Positions 27,243 through 36,702 of a stretch of DNA of 64,000 bases are shown here, piece after piece (position 1 is the stretch's first letter; each line of letters starts with the position of its first letter). The position numbers were made by a program, and so were the translations under genes. The stretch comes from Staphylococcus capitis subsp. capitis (lineage in GTDB: Bacteria; Bacillota; Bacilli; Staphylococcales; Staphylococcaceae), in the NCBI RefSeq assembly GCF_040739495.1, contig NZ_CP145263.1:372001-436000 (forward strand), read 5' to 3'. A model generated the notes under the pieces. The model did not search any database and had not been told where the DNA came from. It worked only from the letters and a program-made list of their open reading frames with translations.

Positions 27243-27854
27243 ATGAAAAAATGGACGAGTCGATTAACGACGTTCATTGGTGTCTTATTAATATTATTAG
27301 CAATATATTTATTTGCAAAGCCACATATTGATAATTATCTTCATGAAAAAGATAACGACAATAAGATTGAGAAATATGACAACGATGAAAAAAAGGATAC
27401 CTCGACGAAACAAAAGACACCTACAATTCCAAAGGATAAATCCAAAATGGCTGGTTATATTGAAGTACCAGATGCTGAAATTAAGGAGCCGGTTTATCCA
27501 GGACCTGCGACACTAGAGCAACTTAATAGAGGTGTGAGTTTCGCTGAGGGAGATGAATCATTAGATCAACAAAATATTTCTATCGCTGGTCACACATTTA
27601 CTGACCGTCCGCACTATCAATTTACTAATCTAAAAGCAGCTAAAAAAGGAAGTAAAGTATATTTTAAAGTAGGTAATCAAACACGTAAGTATAAAATGAC
27701 AAAAATTCATGACGTTAATCCATCAGATGTTGAAGTTTTAGATGAACAAAAAGGTAAAAAAAATCAATTAACGTTGATTACTTGTGATGATTATAATGAG
27801 AAAACAGGTGTCTGGGAGAAACGAAAAATATTCATCGCAACACAAGTGAATTAA
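27243..27854 (+). CDS. srtA: Sortase A
   Basis: 203 residues. Membrane-anchored transpeptidase that cuts LPXTG surface proteins between Thr and Gly and links them to lipid II. N-terminal anchor at about residues 8-25, Lys/Asp/Glu-rich linker (35-67), then the catalytic domain with His117 (SIAGHTF), Cys181 (TLITCDDYN) and Arg194 (WEKRKIF). The true start is the ATG after AAAGGAGTTACAGTA; the 26 codons before it contain the promoter region. The linker differs from S. aureus SrtA in sequence, as expected for a coagulase-negative species. Monocistronic. Confidence 0.96.
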   Translation: MKKWTSRLTTFIGVLLILLAIYLFAKPHIDNYLHEKDNDNKIEKYDNDEKKDTSTKQKTPTIPKDKSKMAGYIEVPDAEIKEPVYPGPATLEQLNRGVSFAEGDESLDQQNISIAGHTFTDRPHYQFTNLKAAKKGSKVYFKVGNQTRKYKMTKIHDVNPSDVEVLDEQKGKKNQLTLITCDDYNEKTGVWEKRKIFIATQVN

Positions 27855-28083
27855 GAACAATCAGGTAGGAGTATATACAAGATACTTCTACCTTTTACTA
27901 TAGTAATAAATCATAAAGTTTAATAGACATTTAACAAACATTCACATGAGTTAAGTATTTTTAAGTGATGAAATCAATTTCTAAATGTGAATATAGTTTC
28001 ATAGACTTATCTTTAACTTCATTCCATTCACACACACACAGATATAATGAGATTAAAGTTGGTCAATTAAAGGGGATATTAAA

Positions 28084-28887
28084 ATGATACGCGCAATTGC
28101 AGTAGATATGGATGGCACTTTTTTAGATTCAAATAAGCTATTTGATGAGGCACGGTTTGAAACAATTTTTAAGAAATTAAAGAAGCATAACATACAATTT
28201 ATAGCTGCAAGTGGAAATCAATATGCGAAATTGAAGTCTATCTTTGGCGTTAGAGATATGTTCTTTATTTCTGAAAATGGGGCAGTCATATATAATGGGA
28301 ATAAGCTGTACAACTATCGAAGTTTCAATAGACAAGATTTTCAAGACGTTGTTGATTATTTAAGCATTGACCACAAGATGGATGAACTCATTATATGTGG
28401 TGTGAAAAGTGCGTATATTTTAAAAAGTACCCAAGCAACTTTTAAAGAGGACGCGCATTTTTATTATCATCAATTAGAAGAAATTGATTCACTACAACAT
28501 TTACTTAAAGACGATTATGTTAAAATTGCTTTCAATATCAATCGAAAAACTCATCCTCACTTGGATGATGAGTTAGAGAGAGCTTTTAAAGATACAATTA
28601 AGCTAGTCTCAAGTGGGCACGATAGTATAGATGTAATTATGCCTAATATGACAAAGGGTCAAGCATTAAGACGATTACTTACTGAATGGGGGATGTCGTC
28701 TACTGAATTAATGGCATTTGGTGATGCTAATAATGATAAAGATATGCTAGAACTCGCACAATATAGTTATGTTATGGAAAATAGTAATGACGCATCATTA
28801 TTTGAATTAGCGAGTGGTGTGGCGCCATCTAATGATAAACAAGGTGTATTAACTACTATTGAAGAAGTAGTTCTAAGTAACATCTGA
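28084..28887 (+). CDS. HAD-superfamily Cof-type phosphatase
   Basis: 267 residues, HAD subfamily IIB. Motif I DMDGTFLD (Asp8/Asp10), motif II AASGN, the C2-type cap with a beta-rich insertion (about 85-185), and motifs III/IV TKGQAL (Lys) and FGDANNDKDML. Hydrolyses phosphate from sugar phosphates, nucleotides or coenzymes; substrate not predictable. ATG follows AAAGGGGATATTAAA. Convergent with ddh. Confidence 0.88.
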   Translation: MIRAIAVDMDGTFLDSNKLFDEARFETIFKKLKKHNIQFIAASGNQYAKLKSIFGVRDMFFISENGAVIYNGNKLYNYRSFNRQDFQDVVDYLSIDHKMDELIICGVKSAYILKSTQATFKEDAHFYYHQLEEIDSLQHLLKDDYVKIAFNINRKTHPHLDDELERAFKDTIKLVSSGHDSIDVIMPNMTKGQALRRLLTEWGMSSTELMAFGDANNDKDMLELAQYSYVMENSNDASLFELASGVAPSNDKQGVLTTIEEVVLSNI

Positions 28888-28898
28888 GCATAAATAAA

Positions 28899-28938
28899 GG
28901 TGAGAAGAAGTGGATATACCAACTTTTCTCACCCTTTT
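28899..28938. terminator. Terminator between HAD gene and ddh
   Basis: GGTGAGAA ... TTCTCACC stem with extended AAGT/ACTT pairing and short T run; usable from both sides. Confidence 0.7.
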
Positions 28939-28945
28939 AAATAGA

Positions 28946-29938
28946 TTAGTTTAGACGTGTTTCACAAGTTCCAGTTTGAATAACTGATAACGCTGCATTT
29001 AAGCCACCTTCAACTAAGTTTTGTACTGCTTCATCTGAGAAGAAAGCAATATGAGGTGTTACTAAAATCTTTTCGTGTCTAATAAGCTCTAAAAGCGTTT
29101 GATCTTCGATTGTTTTGTTAGTCCAATCAAATGTAAAGTAGTCGGCTTCATTTTCATAAGTATCGATTGCAGCACCATATAATGTGCCATCGTTAACTGC
29201 ATCAATAAGATCAGGCGTGTTAATAACAGCCCCACGAGTAGCGTTAACTAAAATAGCACCTTTCTTAACTTTCGCAAACATTTCTTTATCAAATAAGTGG
29301 AAGCTTTCTTTGTTTGCAGGTACGTGTAATGAAATGATGTCTGCATCTTTAATAGCTTCTTCAACAGAATCCTTATACTCTAAGAAGTCTAAAGAATGAT
29401 TAGGATAAGCATCGTAACCAACAACCTTTGCGCCAAATCCTGCGTAAATTTTAGCAGTGGCAGCTCCAATACGTCCTGTACCAATGATAGCGACTGTCAT
29501 ATTCTTAACTGGACGTGACATAATCGGTGCCGCCCAAGTAAAGTTGTGATCTTGTACGCGTCTTTCGATTGCAGGGAATCTACGTACAAGTTGTAATGCG
29601 ATAGAAACAGAATATTCTGCGATAGTCTCAGGTGAATAACTAGGAATGTTAGAAATAACAATACCATGTTTTTTAGCAAGATCTAAATCGTACATATCGA
29701 ATCCCGCAGTACGTTGAGCGATTTGTTTGATGCCGTATGCTTCGAGTTTAGGGTAAACTTCATCTTCTAATTTACCGAATTGCATGGTAGTTACACCATC
29801 ATAATCCTTAAGTTGGTCGACAGTATCTTTACTTAAAAGTTCAGTAGAAGTAGTTACTTCAATGTTATTCTTTTTACCCCAGTTTAATGCCATTTCTTTC
29901 TCATATTCGCGTGTACCGAAAAACATAATTCTTGTCAT
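28946..29938 (-). CDS. ddh: D-lactate dehydrogenase
   Basis: 330 residues, D-isomer-specific 2-hydroxyacid dehydrogenase. Reduces pyruvate to D-lactate with NADH in fermentation. NAD-binding [10 protein letters not shown] (about 152-161), catalytic Arg in [11 protein letters not shown] (about 235), Glu in YENEADYF (about 264) and His in [12 protein letters not shown] (about 296) are all present. A candidate Rex operator lies about 100 bases upstream in the region shared with the divergent nitroreductase, fitting induction when oxygen or nitrate is limiting. Confidence 0.95.
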   Translation of the reverse strand: MTRIMFFGTREYEKEMALNWGKKNNIEVTTSTELLSKDTVDQLKDYDGVTTMQFGKLEDEVYPKLEAYGIKQIAQRTAGFDMYDLDLAKKHGIVISNIPSYSPETIAEYSVSIALQLVRRFPAIERRVQDHNFTWAAPIMSRPVKNMTVAIIGTGRIGAATAKIYAGFGAKVVGYDAYPNHSLDFLEYKDSVEEAIKDADIISLHVPANKESFHLFDKEMFAKVKKGAILVNATRGAVINTPDLIDAVNDGTLYGAAIDTYENEADYFTFDWTNKTIEDQTLLELIRHEKILVTPHIAFFSDEAVQNLVEGGLNAALSVIQTGTCETRLN

Positions 29939-30039
29939 TAAAAAACAACCCCATTTCTAAAATGTAAAAAATCGTACTAAATAATAAGTTATAAGAATAA
30001 AAATAAATAAGTAAGACTAAAACTTACAAGCTCATTATA

Positions 30040-30057
30040 TTGTGAAAGTTTTCACAA
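30040..30057. promoter_or_regulatory. Rex operator between ddh and nitroreductase
   Basis: TTGTGAAAGTTTTCACAA has both perfect half-sites of the Rex consensus TTGTGAAWWWWTTCACAA, with one G in the central four bases. It lies 102 bases upstream of ddh and 180 of the nitroreductase; position favours ddh control. Confidence 0.82.
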
Positions 30058-30236
30058 ATCAAGTGCGAAATGACTTTTGGAAAAGAAAAATGTGAAAAAT
30101 CTCTCATTTTAAAATAAAAAATCCTCTTTTTTATGAAATTCATTTACTTTTATCGTGTACAAAAGTCATTTATACTTTTGATGTAATGAAAAATGATATT
30201 GTTAACAATGTATTTTAGGAAGGATGAAACACTGGT

Positions 30237-30896
30237 ATGAGTAATATGAATCAAACAATCATTGATGCATTTAAATTTAAACACGCTACAAAACAATTTG
30301 ATCCGTCTAAAAAAGTGAGTGATGAAGATTTTGAAACAATTTTAGAGGCAGGGAGATTATCTCCAAGTTCTCTAGGTTTGGAACCGTGGCATTTTGTTGT
30401 AGTCCAAAGTGAAACATTAAGAGATAAACTTAAACCATACAGTTGGGGTGCTCAGAAGCAGTTAGATACAGCGAGTCACTTTGTATTGATATTTGCACGT
30501 AAAAATGTAACTTCTCAATCTGAATACGTCCAAAACTTAATTCGTGGTGTTAAACAGTACGAAGAAAGCACAATTCCAGCAGTTAATGAAAAGTTTGATA
30601 ATTTCCAAACCAATTTCCACATTAATGATAATGAACGTACATTGTATGATTGGGCTAGCAAACAAACTTATATTGCATTAGGTAATATGATGACGACTGC
30701 AGCACTCTTAGGCGTTGATTCTTGCCCAATGGAAGGATTTGACTTAGATAAAGTGACTGAGATATTAGCTGAGGAAGGTATCCTAGATACTGAACATTTC
30801 GGTATTTCAGTAATGGTTGGTTTCGGTTATAGAGCTGAAGAACCTGCTCATGGTAAAGTTCGTCAAAACAAAGATGACGTCATTAGCTGGGTATAA
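30237..30896 (+). CDS. NAD(P)H-dependent nitroreductase family protein
   Basis: 219 residues, FMN-dependent nitroreductase of the NfsB/FRase I type. FMN-binding region [21 protein letters not shown] (about 13-33) and [19 protein letters not shown] (about 41-59), and C-terminal [17 protein letters not shown]. Reduces quinones, flavins or nitro compounds; its use as an NADH sink would fit the Rex-linked neighbour. Start at 30237 is slightly distant (11 bases) from GGAAGG; ATG at 30246 is an alternative. Confidence 0.88.
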   Translation: MSNMNQTIIDAFKFKHATKQFDPSKKVSDEDFETILEAGRLSPSSLGLEPWHFVVVQSETLRDKLKPYSWGAQKQLDTASHFVLIFARKNVTSQSEYVQNLIRGVKQYEESTIPAVNEKFDNFQTNFHINDNERTLYDWASKQTYIALGNMMTTAALLGVDSCPMEGFDLDKVTEILAEEGILDTEHFGISVMVGFGYRAEEPAHGKVRQNKDDVISWV

Positions 30897-30914
30897 TAAT
30901 TTAAAATATTCAAG

Positions 30915-30956
30915 AACAGATTCTATAATTTTAGATTGTAGAGTCTGTTTTTTTTT
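30915..30956 (+). terminator. Terminator after nitroreductase
   Basis: AACAGATTCTA / TAGAGTCTGTT stem followed by a run of eight or more T. Confidence 0.85.
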
Positions 30957-31094
30957 GAAAATTTTTAAATTTTTCAGAAGTGAATAAGTCTTTATATATG
31001 CGGGTAATTCAAGATTAGGAATTCTTTTTGAGTATGCTCATAAACACATTGTTTTGAATCATATAGAAAAGAAGGTAAAATAAAAACTACAAAA

Positions 31095-31108
31095 AGTAAA
31101 CGTTTACA
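31095..31108 (+). promoter_or_regulatory. cre-like palindrome before aldA
   Basis: GTAAACGTTTAC is a perfect 12-bp palindrome with cre core, 71 bases before the aldehyde dehydrogenase start; likely CcpA site. Confidence 0.6.
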
Positions 31109-31178
31109 TTTTAAAATATATTTAATTTAAGCAAGGTAGTTTCAACAATTCAAATATCACTATAAAGGATGGGTTAAA

Positions 31179-32672
31179 ATGGCAAATATTAACGTAAGAG
31201 ATTATATCGACGAAAGTTATGGCTTATTTATCAATAACGAATTCCAATCAAGTGGTAGTGGAGAAACATTAACAGTAACTAACCCAGCTAATGGCGAAGA
31301 CTTAGCTAAAGTTGCAAGAGCTGGCAAAGAAGATGTCGATAAAGCAGTCCAAGCTGCACACGATGCTTTTGATAGCTGGAGTAAAATTTCAAAAGCTGAA
31401 CGCGCTGATTACTTATTAGAAATTAGTCGTCGCATTCATGAAAAGGCTGAACATTTAGCTACAGTTGAATCATTACAAAATGGTAAACCATATCGTGAAA
31501 CTTCTACAATTGATGTACCTCAGGCAGCAAATCAGTTTAAATATTTCGCAAGTGTTTTAACTACTGATGAAGGTACAGTCAATGAAATTGACGAAAACAC
31601 TATGAGTTTAGTTGTCAATGAACCTGTAGGTGTTGTAGGTGCAGTGGTTGCATGGAACTTCCCAATTCTATTAGCTTCATGGAAATTAGGACCAGCATTA
31701 GCTGCAGGTAACACAGTGGTTATTCAACCATCTTCTTCAACGCCTTTATCATTAATTGAACTTGCTAAAATTTTCCAAGAAGTTTTACCTAAAGGTGTAG
31801 TGAACGTTTTAACTGGTAAAGGCTCTGAATCAGGCGACGCTATCTTTAACCATGAAGGTGTAGATAAGTTATCATTCACTGGTTCAACAGATGTAGGTTA
31901 CGGCGTAGCAAAAGCAGGAGCTGAACGCATTGTACCTACAACATTAGAACTTGGTGGTAAGAGTGCCAATATCATCTTTGATGATGCGAATTTAGAACAA
32001 GTTGTTGAAGGCGTTCAGTTAGGAATCCTATTTAACCAAGGTGAGGTTTGTAGTGCAGGTTCAAGATTGCTAGTACAATCTTCAATTTATGACGAATTAT
32101 TACCTAAACTAAAAGAAGCTTTTGAAAATATCACAGTTGGCGATCCATTTGATGAAAACGTAAAAATGAGTGCGCAAACTGGTCCAGATCAATTAGAAAA
32201 AATTCAAAGTTACGTAAAAATTGCAGAAGATGATGATAAAGCTAATATCTTAACTGGTGGTCATCGTATTACAGACAATGGATTAGATAAAGGTTATTAT
32301 TTCGAGCCGACTATTATTGAGTTAAAAGATAATAAACACAAATTAGCTCAAGAGGAAATCTTTGGTCCAGTTTTAGTAGTTGAAAAATTTGATGATGAAC
32401 AACAAGCGATTGATATCGCGAATGACTCAGAATATGGTTTAGCTGGTGGTATTTTCACAACTAATATCAACCGTGCATTAAATGTTTCTAAAGCAATGAG
32501 AACTGGTCGTATTTGGATTAATACGTATAACCAAATTCCAGCAGGCGCACCATTCGGCGGCTATAAGAAATCTGGTATTGGTCGTGAAGTTTATAAAGAC
32601 GCAATTAAAAACTATCAACAAGTTAAAAATATCTTTATTGATACAAGTAACCAACCAAATGGTATGTATTAA
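31179..32672 (+). CDS. aldA: NAD-dependent aldehyde dehydrogenase AldA
   Basis: 497 residues, ALDH superfamily. Cofactor and catalytic blocks: [23 protein letters not shown] (about 149-171), FTGSTDVGY (about 233), catalytic Glu in LELGGKSAN (about 257), nucleophile Cys in GEVCSAGSR (about 290) and EEIFGPVL (about 389). Oxidises an aldehyde to its acid; acetaldehyde is plausible given the adh and CcpA context. ATG follows AAAGGATGGGTTAAA. Ends at a strong terminator next to the convergent VOC gene. Confidence 0.92.
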   Translation: MANINVRDYIDESYGLFINNEFQSSGSGETLTVTNPANGEDLAKVARAGKEDVDKAVQAAHDAFDSWSKISKAERADYLLEISRRIHEKAEHLATVESLQNGKPYRETSTIDVPQAANQFKYFASVLTTDEGTVNEIDENTMSLVVNEPVGVVGAVVAWNFPILLASWKLGPALAAGNTVVIQPSSSTPLSLIELAKIFQEVLPKGVVNVLTGKGSESGDAIFNHEGVDKLSFTGSTDVGYGVAKAGAERIVPTTLELGGKSANIIFDDANLEQVVEGVQLGILFNQGEVCSAGSRLLVQSSIYDELLPKLKEAFENITVGDPFDENVKMSAQTGPDQLEKIQSYVKIAEDDDKANILTGGHRITDNGLDKGYYFEPTIIELKDNKHKLAQEEIFGPVLVVEKFDDEQQAIDIANDSEYGLAGGIFTTNINRALNVSKAMRTGRIWINTYNQIPAGAPFGGYKKSGIGREVYKDAIKNYQQVKNIFIDTSNQPNGMY

Positions 32673-32690
32673 TATAAATAAAAAATTAAA

Positions 32691-32714
32691 AGAGGGCGAA
32701 AGCCCTCTTTTTTT
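32691..32714 (+). terminator. Terminator of aldA
   Basis: AGAGGGC-GAAA-GCCCTCT with GNRA-type tetraloop and T run; overlaps the ancestral 3' end of the convergent VOC gene. Confidence 0.9.
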
Positions 32715-33526
32715 ATGTGTTTAACACTAAGTTTTTATCACCATGAATCTTAATGTCAAAGCCTTCTGGTGATGTTAAATGTTTAATCTCTGCATTAGGT
32801 TGATATATATATATATACATGAGTTAACCCATATGATAGTTGATTATGTGTTCTTGCTATATTTGACTGCCAAGTATTCACCGCAATGTGGTGATGATAT
32901 TTCTGCGTGGACATGAAGAGTGCTTGGGGGAAATTAGAAATTTGTTCTAACCCTAGATCATCAATATAAAATGCGCGTGCTTGTCCTAGATCATGTGTTT
33001 TAAGATGTAAATGTCCAATTATCCCATCTTCTGGCCAACCTTGCCATCCTTCTTTAGAACGTTGAGCAATTAAATCATTGGCATCAACTTGTAGTGTATC
33101 CATTTTGACAAATCCATCATTCCATTGCCATCCTTCATCAGGACGGTCTTGATAGACCTCAATGCCGTTACCTTCTGGATCATTAAAATATAAAGCCTCA
33201 CTTACAAGATGATCGCCACCACCAACCGCGATATTGAGTTGGCTAGCATGATAAAGGAAGTTTGCTAAGTCAACACGCGAAGGGAGAAGGTAGGCGATAT
33301 GGAATAATCCAGATTCTCTCAATCCAGGTTGACGACCATCAATCAATCTATTCAAAGTTAATGTATGTCCATGTTTACCGATATAAAAAATGGTTTGTTG
33401 CTCAGTTTGTTTATTGATTGTAAAACCTAAAACATTAGAGTAAAAGTCAGTCATTGTATTTAAATCTTTAACGTTCAGAGTGATATTTGTAACTTGCGTT
33501 ACCTCTGATGAGTGAAAGGTATGCAA
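32713..33526 (-). pseudogene. VOC-family dioxygenase/glyoxalase gene frameshifted at an (AT)7 microsatellite
   Basis: Two-domain vicinal-oxygen-chelate protein of the catechol-2,3-dioxygenase (CatE) type: VTNITLNVKDL opens domain 1, and IGHLHLKTHDLGQARAFYIDDLGL opens domain 2. Metal ligands are in LFHIAYLL, GIEVYQDRP and IGHLHL. The frame now stops at 32795 (243 residues). Beyond the (AT)7 run at 32803-32816 the old frame resumes (QPNAEIKHLTSPEGFDIKIHG) to a stop at 32713. One more TA, or two fewer, restores a protein of 271 or 269 residues. Start is TTG at 33526, with GAGGAGG 7 bases before it. Confidence 0.8.
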
Positions 33527-33624
33527 AGTGTAGTCCTCCTCAAATGAAAAAGTCATCCTCATTTAATATTTATACTAAGTATAATAAATATACTACTAGG
33601 AGGTGAAAAGAGCAAGTTTGAATC

Positions 33625-33659
33625 AAAAAAATTCCAAGAAGAAAGTATCTCCTTGGAAT
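33625..33659 (-). terminator. Terminator of the small GNAT gene
   Basis: On the minus strand ATTCCAAG / CTTGGAAT followed by seven T. Confidence 0.8.
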
Positions 33660-33676
33660 GATTAAATATCAATGTA

Positions 33677-33958
33677 TTAACCTAAATAAACATCTTGCGC
33701 GTGGTCATCTTTTTCTAAAACATCTTTAGCAAATGGGCAAGAAGCAATGATTTTTAAGTTATTATTACGCGCATATTCTACAACGCTATTCACTAATTTT
33801 TTCCCTAAACCTTGTCCACCTAGTTCATCAGATACACCAGTATGGTCAATATCGATTTCATTGTTATCTACGTCTTTGAAAGTAATTACTGCTTGTGGAT
33901 TATTCTCATCTTCTCCCACATAAAATTTATGATCGCCTTGTTTAATTTCTTCAGCCAT
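33677..33958 (-). CDS. Small GNAT-like N-acetyltransferase (YjdJ type)
   Basis: 93 residues. Short GNAT domain: strand AVITFKDVDNNEIDIDHTGVSDELGGQGLGKKLVNSVVEYARNNNLKIIASCPFAKDVL contains the acetyl-CoA loop GGQGLGKKL (about 47-55) and the conserved Cys-Pro-Phe of the YjdJ/Gcn5-related small acetyltransferases. Target unknown. AAAGGAG precedes the ATG. Confidence 0.85.
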   Translation of the reverse strand: MAEEIKQGDHKFYVGEDENNPQAVITFKDVDNNEIDIDHTGVSDELGGQGLGKKLVNSVVEYARNNNLKIIASCPFAKDVLEKDDHAQDVYLG

Positions 33959-34046
33959 TAACGTTCACTCCTTTAAAATGTTTATACATATATTTATCAC
34001 TCATCTTAAATTTTAAAACATGATTAATGTTTTAAAGGCTTAGCTA

Positions 34047-34075
34047 TTGCTTTTTTAGAAGGTTACCGATATAGT
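34047..34075 (+). promoter_or_regulatory. Promoter of the metal-binding lipoprotein
   Basis: TTGCTT (34047-34052), 17-bp spacer, TATAGT (34070-34075). Confidence 0.65.
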
Positions 34076-34081
34076 GATAAA

Positions 34082-34094
34082 CGAAATAATTACG
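34082..34094 (+). promoter_or_regulatory. Candidate Zur box
   Basis: CGAAATAATTACG differs at one base from the palindromic Zur-box core CGTAATNATTACG described in S. aureus, and lies directly after the promoter of a zinc-type binding lipoprotein. Confidence 0.6.
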
Positions 34095-34112
34095 CTTTGT
34101 GGAGGGCTCATT

Positions 34113-35065
34113 TTGAAAAGAAAGGCAATTATCTTTATTACGTTATCATTAATTTTAATATTAAGTGGATGTAGTAAGAGTATAAATTCTAGCAAAAAAG
34201 ACAATGTCAATAGTCACAACAAAATGAAAATATATACAACCGTCTTTGCATTTCAAAGTTTTACAGAACAAATTGGCGGTAAATACGTCGATGTAGAATC
34301 TATTTATCCTCCAGGTGCTGATTTACATTCTTATGAGCCTACACAAAAAGATATGATCAATATTGCGAAAAGTGATTTATTCATCTACTCTAGCGATGAC
34401 TTAGATCCGGTTTCAGCTAAAATAACTCAATCAATGGAAAATAAAAATATGAAATTAGCCCTTGCAAGCGATTTAAATCAAAAAGAATTAATCCATTCCG
34501 ATGATCACGATGAAGATGAAGGTCATAATCATGCTGAAACTGAAAACGACCCACATGTTTGGCTAGACCCAGTATTAGATCGCATTTTCGCTGAGAAAAT
34601 CAAAGATAAGCTTATTCAAAAAGATCCTAAACATAAGTCATACTATGAAAAAAACTATAAAAAGTTAGATAAAGATATCGCAAATATCGATAAAAAGATG
34701 CAAAAAATCACTAAAAGCCCTAAACGTGAAAAAATTATTATTTCTCACGATTCTCTAGGCTATCTTACTCATCGTTATCATTTTAAACAAGAGGGCGTTA
34801 ATGGAACGAATGATGAAGAACCAAGTCAAAAGAAGATATTGAGTATCGTAAAGAACATCAAAAATTCCAAGCTCCTTATGTATTATATGAACAAAATATT
34901 ACTTCTAAAATTACAGATGTGATAAAAAGAGAAACAGATACCCAACCTTTAAGTTTCCATAATTTAGCAGTACTTACTAAAAAAGAAAAAGACAATCAGT
35001 CAATCACTTATCAATCACTAATGAAAAAAGATATTGAATCGTTAGACAAAGCTTTAAATCAATAA
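34113..35065 (+). pseudogene. Zinc/manganese-type substrate-binding lipoprotein, frameshifted
   Basis: Cluster A-I (ZnuA/AdcA-like) solute-binding protein, normally tethered by a lipid to deliver Zn or Mn to an ABC transporter. Signal peptide with lipobox LSGC (about Cys20). Metal-site His are in PGADLHSYEPT, NDPHVWLDP and the His/Asp-rich loop HSDDHDEDEGHNHAE typical of zinc binders. The frame breaks near 34870: after IKNSK the matching sequence (APYVLYEQNITSKITDVIKRETD ...) continues one base out of phase to 35065. Restoring one base gives 317 residues. Start is TTG with GGAGG before it. No permease or ATPase gene is adjacent. Confidence 0.85.
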
Positions 35066-35070
35066 TTAAA

Positions 35071-35112
35071 AACCCTTTTAGAATGGCATGTTCACTCTAA
35101 AAGGGCCTTTTC
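35071..35112. terminator. Terminator between lipoprotein and aldehyde dehydrogenase pseudogenes
   Basis: CCCTTTTAGA / TCTAAAAGGG stem (with small bulge), T run on plus side, A run on minus side. Confidence 0.75.
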
Positions 35113-35117
35113 ATATA

Positions 35118-36544
35118 CTACTGATATCTTAAATAACTTACTGTAGTGTTATAGTATTCTTCAAAGCCGTGAATACCATCAGCGCCTCCTAAACCAGATT
35201 CGCGCCATCCTGCGTGATAACCGTTCACTACTTCTTCTGCTTCACAATTGGCGTAAACTTCACCAAATTTTAAACGTTCTGAAGCGGTCATCACTTCTTT
35301 AAAGTTTTCGGAGAAAATGTATGAAGATAAACCAGCATTTGTATCATTAGCGTCATCAATCACTTGATTGAAGTCGTTATACGTTGTAACCGCTAGGACT
35401 GGTCCGAATATTTCTTCTTTAAATACACTATCTTCAGGATTTACATGATCTAATACAGTTGGTTCGTAGAAGAAACCATCACGTTGTAATTTTTGTCCGC
35501 CCAATACTAATTTGGCACCGTTTTTCACTGCAGTTTCGACTTTTTCATGAATACTATTGAGTTGAGTTTGGTTAATAATAGCTCCGTAATCTGAATTCTC
35601 ATCGAGTGGGTCTCCTACAGTTAATTGACTCATTTTGTTAGAAACCTTTTCAATAAATTCGTCATGAACATCTTCGTGAACAAAGATACGTTCAGGGCAT
35701 GTGCACACTTGACCAGCGTTATTAATACGAGCTGCGACAATATAGTCTACAGCTTTGTCGATATCCGCATGAGGTGTAACGATAACAGGTGCGTTACCAC
35801 CTAACTCAAGGTTTACCTTCTTAACTGTTTGTGCTGCATGTTCATATACTGATTTACCAGCACGCATACTACCTGTAAGTGAGATGAGTTGAATATCTTT
35901 ATGCGTTGCAAGTTGTGTTCCAACCGTTTCGCCCGTGCCTGGAACAATTTGAATTAATCCAGCTGGTATTGTTGAAGCACGGAATAGTTCAGCTAATTTT
36001 AATGTTAAAAGTGTCGTTTCTTCACTTGGTTTAATAACGACTGAGCATCCCGTAACAACAGCGGGAATAACTTTTCGCATTAAAACCATAATAGGGGCAT
36101 TCCAAGGAACGATGCCCGCTGTGACACCAATAGGTTTCTTCGTAATTTGGATAATTTCGTTTTCTACGCTATTTTGAAGTACTTCGCCTTTATTACTCAT
36201 ACTTAAACTAGTCATATAATCAATAAATGCGATAGACTTATCAATTTCACCATAAGCTTCAGCTAACGTTTTTCCTTGCTCTTTCACATATAATTGTGCT
36301 ATTTCATCGCGATTTTGTTCTAATAATGGAATGAGTAATTTCACATGTTCAGCACGTGTAGGTTGAGGAACACGTTCCCATTCACGTTGAGCATGTTTAG
36401 ATTTTTCAATTGCGTTATTGACTTCTTCTTTAGTCGCAAATGTAATTGTATCGAATTTTCCCCTGTAGCAGGATTAATCACATCCATCGTTTCATTCGAT
36501 TGACTCTCGATAAATTCATTATTAATAAATAGTTGATTTGTCAT
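35118..36544 (-). pseudogene. Aldehyde dehydrogenase (lactaldehyde-type), frameshifted near the N-terminus
   Basis: ALDH superfamily, restored length 475 residues. The first 29 residues (MTNQLFINNEFIESQSNETM ... NPATGE) are in one frame; from about 36458 the matching sequence (KFDTITFATKEEVNNAIEKS, then HVKLLIPLLEQNR) is in the next. Adding one A to the minus-strand A4 run (plus-strand TTTT at 36456-36459) joins them. The remainder, with ELGGNAPVIV, catalytic Cys in GQVCTCPERI and [10 protein letters not shown], is intact, but internal starts would lack the N-terminal strand. GQVCxCxER resembles lactaldehyde/glycolaldehyde dehydrogenases. Confidence 0.85.
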
Positions 36545-36661
36545 TTAAGACACCTCCACAATTTATATTCCCGAAATTTTTTATCCTAATTTTGAAAATT
36601 AAAAACATATGGAGAGTAATAATCTTTGAGAAATATGAAGGGGAAGTAAGATACATTTAAC

Positions 36662-36698
36662 AAAAAAGCCAGACGAGCATTAACAGCTCGCCTGACTC
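36662..36698 (-). terminator. Terminator of the YkvI-like gene
   Basis: On the minus strand AGTCAGGCGAGC / GCTCGTCTGGCT stem followed by six T. Confidence 0.85.
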
Positions 36699-36702
36699 AT
36701 AT

